Part shown: piece by piece, positions 6,326 through 9,653 of the stretch | How the letters are laid out: every line of letters begins with the position of its first letter | Numbering within the stretch: position 1 is the first letter of the stretch | From: Chloroflexi bacterium RBG_13_51_18 | GTDB lineage: Bacteria > Chloroflexota > Dehalococcoidia > Dehalococcoidales > RBG-16-60-22 | Reading direction: 5' to 3' | Assembly: GCA_001796495.1 (NCBI GenBank) | Contig: MGMR01000035.1 | Coordinates: 1-9,653 of the forward strand | DNA length: 9,653 nt | Notes under the pieces: generated by a model | Told to the model about the DNA's origin: nothing | Database searches by the model: none | Seen by the model: only the letters and a program-made list of their open reading frames with translations | Translations under genes and position numbers: made by a program

Positions 6326-7570
6326 TTATTCATCGATACCGGGGACGGGGAAGCGGCGGCATATTTTGGCCACCTCCTGCCGGACTTCTTCAATGACTTT
6401 TTCATCGCCAGCGTTTTTGATGACCCGCACAATCAAGTCAGCGATTTGCCGCATTTCCGAGGTACCGAATCCGCGGGTGGTGGCCGCCGGAGTGCCCAGC
6501 CTGATGCCGCTGGTCACGGCGGGGGAACGGGTATCGAAAGGAATGGTATTTTTATTGGTAACGATACCGGCGGAGTCGAGGACTTTGGCAGCGTGACTGC
6601 CGGTGACGCCGGTTGCGGAAAGGTCGACGAGAACGAGGTGGTTATCCGTGCCGCCGGAGACGAGGCGCAGTCCCTGCTTTTGCAGTTCAGCCGCGAGGGC
6701 ACGGGCATTTTCCAGGATGGCTTTCTGGTAATCAACGAAGGAGGGCTGCATGGCTTCTAGGAGAGCGACCGCTTTGCCGGCGACGGCATGCATTAGGGGC
6801 TTGCCCTGCGCTTCCGGGAAGACAGCGGAGTCGATAGCTTGAGCATATTCGGCCTTACAGAGTATCAGGCCGCCGCTGGTGCCCCGCAGGGTCTTGTGGG
6901 TGGTGGTGGTGACAACATCGGCATAGGGGATGGGGGTGGGATGGAGGCCGGCAGCTACAAGGCCGGCAATGTGCGCCATATCCACCATAAGCTTAGCGCC
7001 AACGGAGTCGGCGATGCGGCGGAATCTCTCGAAATCTATAGTCCGGGGGTAGGCGGTGTATCCAGCGAGAATCAGCTTGGGTTTATGCTCTTTAGCCAGC
7101 CTTTCGACTTCCGGGAAGTCGATACGCTCAGTCTCACGGTTGACATGGTAAGGGACGAATTTATACGAACGGCCGGAAAAGGTAACCGAAGAGCCGTGGG
7201 TAAGATGACCGCCGTGGGACAGGTCCATGGCCATGACGGTATCGCCGTAATCCAGCAAAGCGAAATAAGCCGCCATGTTGGCCGCCGAGCCGCTGTGGGG
7301 TTGGACATTGGCGTGTTCAGCGTGGAAAAGCTCTTTAGCGCGCTTAATAGCCAATGCTTCTATAATGTCCACATTATCGCAGCCGCGGTAATAGCGTTTG
7401 CCAGGATAGCCTTCAGCGTATTTATAAGTAAGGAAAGAGCCCTGGGCTTCCAGCACGGCGCGGCTGGTGTAATTTTCCGAGGCGATGAGGTTGACAATTT
7501 CCTTCTGGCGCTGCTTTTCACATTCGATAGCATCATGGACTTCAGGGTCGGTGCGGCTTAAGAAACTCAT
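6326..7570 (-). CDS. glyA: Serine hydroxymethyltransferase
   Basis: The 414-residue cytosolic PLP enzyme (fold type I) converts serine and tetrahydrofolate to glycine and 5,10-methylene-THF, the main one-carbon source for purine and thymidylate synthesis. The PLP lysine is K226 in TTTTHKTLRGTSGG (221-234). VDMAHIAGLVA (196-206) supplies the Asp and His that contact PLP, and the substrate-carboxylate Arg is R357 in SGIRLGTPA. IASENYTS (29-36) and EGYPGKRYY (53-61) are intact and the length is normal. Two loops look unusual: YYRGCD (60-65), where YYGGCE is typical, and FPEAQGKP (251-258), where FPGxQGGP is typical. AAGGAG (7580-7585) lies 9 nt before ATG 7570, fixing the start. It is first in a likely glyA-cysM unit. 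Confidence 0.95.
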   Translation of the reverse strand: MSFLSRTDPEVHDAIECEKQRQKEIVNLIASENYTSRAVLEAQGSFLTYKYAEGYPGKRYYRGCDNVDIIEALAIKRAKELFHAEHANVQPHSGSAANMAAYFALLDYGDTVMAMDLSHGGHLTHGSSVTFSGRSYKFVPYHVNRETERIDFPEVERLAKEHKPKLILAGYTAYPRTIDFERFRRIADSVGAKLMVDMAHIAGLVAAGLHPTPIPYADVVTTTTHKTLRGTSGGLILCKAEYAQAIDSAVFPEAQGKPLMHAVAGKAVALLEAMQPSFVDYQKAILENARALAAELQKQGLRLVSGGTDNHLVLVDLSATGVTGSHAAKVLDSAGIVTNKNTIPFDTRSPAVTSGIRLGTPAATTRGFGTSEMRQIADLIVRVIKNAGDEKVIEEVRQEVAKICRRFPVPGIDE

Positions 7571-7609
7571 AAGAACTATCTCCTTAAGATGAGGAAAAAG
7601 ACCTACATT

Positions 7610-7639
7610 AGTCTACAATGGGGGGAAAAGGGGTGTCAA
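7610..7639 (-). promoter_or_regulatory. Promoter for glyA
   Basis: On the minus strand a perfect TTGACA (7639-7634) is followed after 18 nt by TAGACT (7615-7610), a four-of-six -10. Transcription would start near 7603, giving a leader of about 33 nt that contains the AAGGAG ribosome binding site. Confidence 0.6.
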
Positions 7640-7650
7640 TTGTGGGTCAA

Positions 7651-7727
7651 GACCTCGCCCCCTTGAATCCCCCTCTCCGCGGGCGGAGAGGGGGAGGATT
7701 TGTTAAGAGGGGCTAGCGCCCCTCTTC
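7651..7727. repeat. Double-hairpin C/G-rich interspersed repeat between glyA and the hydrolase gene
   Basis: Two perfect hairpins stand side by side. The first pairs TCCCCCTCTCCG (7668-7679) with CGGAGAGGGGGA (7684-7695), a 12-bp stem with a 4-nt loop. The second pairs AAGAGGGGC (7705-7713) with GCCCCTCTT (7718-7726), a 9-bp stem with loop TAGC. Neither is followed by a T-run, and both lie between two divergent gene starts, so termination is an unlikely job. The core matches the inverted repeat at 190-246. The 7651-7661 stretch (GACCTCGCCCC) resembles C-rich flanks I associate with short repeats in Dehalococcoidia genomes, which is recollection and unverified. Best read as a REP- or MITE-like element. 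Confidence 0.55.
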
Positions 7728-7755
7728 GCAGGCTACTCCCTAAGGTCAATATCTC

Positions 7756-7784
7756 TTGACAAAGAAATAGAGAATAACTAAACT
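7756..7784 (+). promoter_or_regulatory. Promoter for the alpha/beta hydrolase gene
   Basis: A perfect TTGACA (7756-7761) and TAAACT (7779-7784, four of six) are separated by 17 nt. The start of transcription would be near 7791, about 45 nt before ATG 7836. It lies just beyond the double-hairpin repeat. Confidence 0.6.
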
Positions 7785-7835
7785 AAAGTGCTTTAATGCT
7801 TACTTAAAAAAATATAAAGGTTCGGTGAGGATAAA

Positions 7836-8600
7836 ATGCCATATGCAAAGAACGGCGAAATAAATATCTATTACGAAGTCGAGGGAAAAGGCCCGCCGCT
7901 GGTAATGCTTTATGGTTTGACAGGTAATATAGATGGCTTGAAAGAAACCGGATATGTTGACGCTTTGAAGGACGAGTGTCAGATTATCCTTATGGATTTC
8001 AGGGGGCACGGGAAAAGCGATAAACCTCATGACCCGGCGCTATATATGGTTGAGAATATAGTCGGTGACGTGACAGCGGTGCTGGACAGGCTTGATATAA
8101 AAACGGCTAACTTCATGGGCTATTCTTTCGGCGGAGGAATTTGTTACGAACTTGCCAAGCGTATTCCGGAGAGAATAACATCTCTGATAATCGGCGGGTG
8201 CGGGGCACAAAATCCGCCTCCTGAAATGCTAGAGGGACAAATCAAGCTATACGAAAGCGGAGCAGAAGCGATAATTGCTACGTATGAGCAAACCAGCCCA
8301 CTACCGCCTGATGTGAAAGCACATATTTTTACCAACGATTACAAAGCACTGGCAGCTTTATGCAAGGCAATGATGTCCTTTCCTCCCGTAATAAACGACA
8401 CGCCAAATATGAAGATGCCAATCTTACTTTACGCCGGGGAAAAAGATTTTGGTTTTCAACAGATTATAGAAACCAGTAAAATGTTGCCAAACGCTACTTT
8501 GGTCTCTTTACCCGGTCTTGACCATATGCTGGGAGGCGGCAGTACCGAAATAGTGGTACCTCTTATCAAAGAGTTCCTAGCAAGAGTGAATAAGGCGTAA
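7836..8600 (+). CDS. Alpha/beta hydrolase fold protein
   Basis: The 254-residue protein has the alpha/beta hydrolase core. The nucleophile elbow is G95-Y-S97-F-G99 followed by GG. The acid is D204 in YAGEKDFGF, and the base is H230 in GLDHML. DFRGHGKSDKP (54-64) is the conserved turn after strand 4. The usual HG dipeptide of the oxyanion region is replaced by Y26-G27 (MLYGLTG). There is no signal peptide or membrane segment, so it is cytosolic. The fold covers esterases, C-C hydrolases, haloperoxidases and dehalogenases; Ser as nucleophile excludes the Asp-type haloalkane dehalogenases. No specific substrate can be named. GAGG (7827-7830) lies 5 nt before the ATG. It has its own promoter, and pyrG downstream has another, so it is probably transcribed alone. 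Confidence 0.88.
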   Translation: MPYAKNGEINIYYEVEGKGPPLVMLYGLTGNIDGLKETGYVDALKDECQIILMDFRGHGKSDKPHDPALYMVENIVGDVTAVLDRLDIKTANFMGYSFGGGICYELAKRIPERITSLIIGGCGAQNPPPEMLEGQIKLYESGAEAIIATYEQTSPLPPDVKAHIFTNDYKALAALCKAMMSFPPVINDTPNMKMPILLYAGEKDFGFQQIIETSKMLPNATLVSLPGLDHMLGGGSTEIVVPLIKEFLARVNKA

Positions 8601-8687
8601 TTAAGGCGGGGTATATACTTTTTGAAGCGGGGGAGGAGCGACCCGGATAGTACTGGACTTTATCAAAAGGCATAATACTAATAAGGC

Positions 8688-8716
8688 TTGACAAACTATA
8701 TACCCGTTCTTATAAT
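8688..8716 (+). promoter_or_regulatory. Perfect consensus sigma-70 promoter for pyrG
   Basis: TTGACA (8688-8693) and TATAAT (8711-8716) are both perfect and separated by exactly 17 nt, the best possible housekeeping promoter. Transcription should start near 8722-8725, just before a run of five C (8726-8730). The promoter is followed by a leader of about 150 nt, and such a strong promoter suggests control after initiation. Confidence 0.85.
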
Positions 8717-8722
8717 AAAAAG

Positions 8723-8872
8723 AAACCCCCACCCGATGCGACAGTGTATCCCTATTTTTAAAGTAAAAAAATACTTATTTCCAGAGGCACTGTGTTACCG
8801 ATTCCCGAAATGATTCCCAGCAAAATTCCCAGGGATAACACTGGAATAATTCCAGGTTTATCATAGTATATT
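8723..8872 (+). promoter_or_regulatory. Structured pyrG leader, candidate regulatory 5' UTR
   Basis: The leader of about 150 nt has several ordered elements. ACAGTG (8741-8746) can pair with CACTGT (8788-8793), enclosing a smaller AAGTA/TACTT hairpin (8761-8765 with 8772-8776). ATTCCC occurs at 8801, 8813 and 8825, exactly 12 nt apart, and ATTCCA at 8849, again in register. CTGGAATAATTCCAG (8841-8855) is an inverted repeat that can form a 6-bp hairpin 17 nt before the pyrG ATG. No T-run follows it, so a classical attenuator is not evident. No known riboswitch class was recognised. CTP-dependent control of pyrG leaders is known in Gram-positives, but by a different sequence, so any link is speculation. 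Confidence 0.45.
8792..8866 (+). CDS. Possible 24-codon leader peptide upstream of pyrG
   Basis: A GTG at 8792 preceded by AGAGG (8783-8787, 4-nt spacing) opens a frame of 24 codons ending at TAG 8864-8866, six nt before the pyrG ATG and in the same frame. The peptide has an Ile-Pro dipeptide at codons 4-5, 8-9, 12-13 and 20-21, a consequence of the 12-nt ATTCCC periodicity. PyrG lacks its own Shine-Dalgarno, so translational coupling is conceivable. The short length and non-ATG start make this tentative, and the frame may be chance. Confidence 0.25.
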   Translation: MLPIPEMIPSKIPRDNTGIIPGLS

Positions 8873-9653
8873 ATGCCGAAGTATATATTTGTGACCGGTG
8901 GTGTAGTGAGTTCCGTAGGGAAAGGAATCACCGTCGCCTCTATCGGCACGATACTGAAGAGTCGCGGGGTTACGGTGGCGGTGCAAAAGCTCGACCCGTA
9001 TTTGAACGTCGACCCCGGCACGATGTCCCCCTACCAGCACGGGGAGGTCTACGTTACCAAGGACGGGGCAGAGACCGACCTCGACCTGGGGAATTACGAG
9101 CGGTTTATAGACATCGAATGCACGGCGGACTCCAACACAACCTCCGGCCAGATTTACAGCACCCTGATTACCAAGGAAAGGCGGGGGGACTTCCTGGGGG
9201 GCACGATACAGATAGTGCCGCACCTTACCAATGAAATAAAGGGTCGTTTTAAGAAGCTAGCCGATAAATCGGAGGCGGAGGTGATTCTCATCGAGGTGGG
9301 AGGCACGGTGGGCGATATCGAGGGGCAGCCGTTCCTGGAAGCCATCCGCCAGATGAGGAACGACGTAGGCAGGAACAACGTTCTCTATATACATGTTACC
9401 TTCCTGCCATACCTAGTCTCCACCGGCGAACTTAAGACCAAGCCCACACAGCACAGCGTCAACGAGCTGCGGCGCATCGGTATACAACCGGATGTAATCA
9501 TCTGCCGCAGCGACTATGAAATTGCAGAAAACCTGCGGGATAAAATATCGCTTTTCTGCGACGTGGTAAAGGAGGCGGTAATTCCGCTGCCTACCGTATC
9601 GACGATATATCAAATCCCGCTAATGCTGGAGGACTGGGGGCTGGGACAGCTGA
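8873..9653 (+). CDS. pyrG: CTP synthase, N-terminal synthetase domain (cut by window end)
   Basis: The first 260 codons encode the amidoligase domain of CTP synthase, which uses ATP and glutamine-derived ammonia to convert UTP to CTP. The P-loop GGVVSSVGKG (9-18), KLDPYLNVDPGTMSP (39-53), QHGEVYVTKDGAETDLDLG (55-73, with the metal-binding D71), KERRGDFLG (101-109), EVGGTVGDIE (141-150) and KTKPTQHSV (188-196) are all diagnostic. The gene runs off the window end, so the glutaminase domain (full length is usually near 540 residues) cannot be seen; this is not a truncation of the gene itself. The start is ATG 8873 by homology, but the preceding 15 nt contain no Shine-Dalgarno; the nearest is CAGG about 16 nt upstream. 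It is transcribed from its own perfect promoter. Confidence 0.96.
   Translation, partial: MPKYIFVTGGVVSSVGKGITVASIGTILKSRGVTVAVQKLDPYLNVDPGTMSPYQHGEVYVTKDGAETDLDLGNYERFIDIECTADSNTTSGQIYSTLITKERRGDFLGGTIQIVPHLTNEIKGRFKKLADKSEAEVILIEVGGTVGDIEGQPFLEAIRQMRNDVGRNNVLYIHVTFLPYLVSTGELKTKPTQHSVNELRRIGIQPDVIICRSDYEIAENLRDKISLFCDVVKEAVIPLPTVSTIYQIPLMLEDWGLGQL

Noticed and set aside
6839..7561. 240-codon frame antisense to glyA, and similar ones opposite cysM (5892-6299)
   Set aside because: Glycine/alanine-rich mirror frames of conserved coding sequence, a common artefact.
8758..9021. 87-codon minus-strand frame across the pyrG leader
   Set aside because: It overlaps the conserved pyrG N-terminus and its repeats are just the complement of the ATTCCC repeats.
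1..9653. CRISPR array, tRNA or rRNA, transposase, toxin-antitoxin or phage genes
   Set aside because: No regularly spaced repeats of CRISPR size, no cloverleaf or rRNA signatures, and no mobile-element proteins were seen.

Overview
The window is a stretch of ordinary bacterial chromosome with ten recognisable protein genes, two of them cut by the window ends. The set is prs (5' end only), a dCMP deaminase, an S66 LD-carboxypeptidase, a YprB-type RNase H-fold exonuclease, GTP-type PEP carboxykinase, a small winged-helix regulator, cysM, glyA, an alpha/beta hydrolase, and pyrG (first 260 codons). Gene content, moderate GC, and intergenic CCCCCTCTCC...GGAGAGGGGG inverted repeats suggest a Chloroflexota bacterium, probably Dehalococcoidia. 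That assignment is inference from family resemblance, not a database match. No plasmid, phage, transposase, CRISPR or RNA gene was seen.

Layout. Positions 1-57 (minus) hold the start of prs. A 339-bp gap (58-396) carries divergent extended -10 promoters for prs and for the deaminase, and a C/G-rich inverted repeat. The deaminase (397-885, +) and the S66 peptidase (1108-2055, +) are separated by a stem-loop and a good promoter. Converging on them from the right are the PEPCK and exonuclease genes (4665-2181, minus), probably co-transcribed. The PEPCK gene faces a divergent winged-helix gene (4967-5251, +) across an AT-rich spacer of about 300 bp with a direct repeat. glyA and cysM (7570-5361, minus) form a serine/glycine/cysteine pair. 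A 265-bp divergent gap with two strong hairpins separates glyA from an alpha/beta hydrolase (7836-8600, +). The window ends with pyrG (8873 onward, +) behind a perfect consensus promoter and a leader of about 150 nt.

How the genes fit together. Several genes sit around nucleotide and one-carbon metabolism. Prs makes PRPP, dCMP deaminase makes dUMP for thymidylate, GlyA charges tetrahydrofolate with a one-carbon unit from serine, and PyrG makes CTP. CysM uses O-acetylserine, linking serine to cysteine, and PEPCK links oxaloacetate with PEP. They are spread over at least six transcription units, so this is a neighbourhood and not one operon.

Nothing here is a clearly new biological system. The most interesting items are the pyrG leader (perfect promoter, 12-nt periodic ATTCCC repeats, hairpins, a possible 24-codon leader peptide ending 6 nt before a start codon with no Shine-Dalgarno), the PEPCK with altered guanine and PEP-site motifs and a likely TTG start, and the repeated use of extended -10 promoters.
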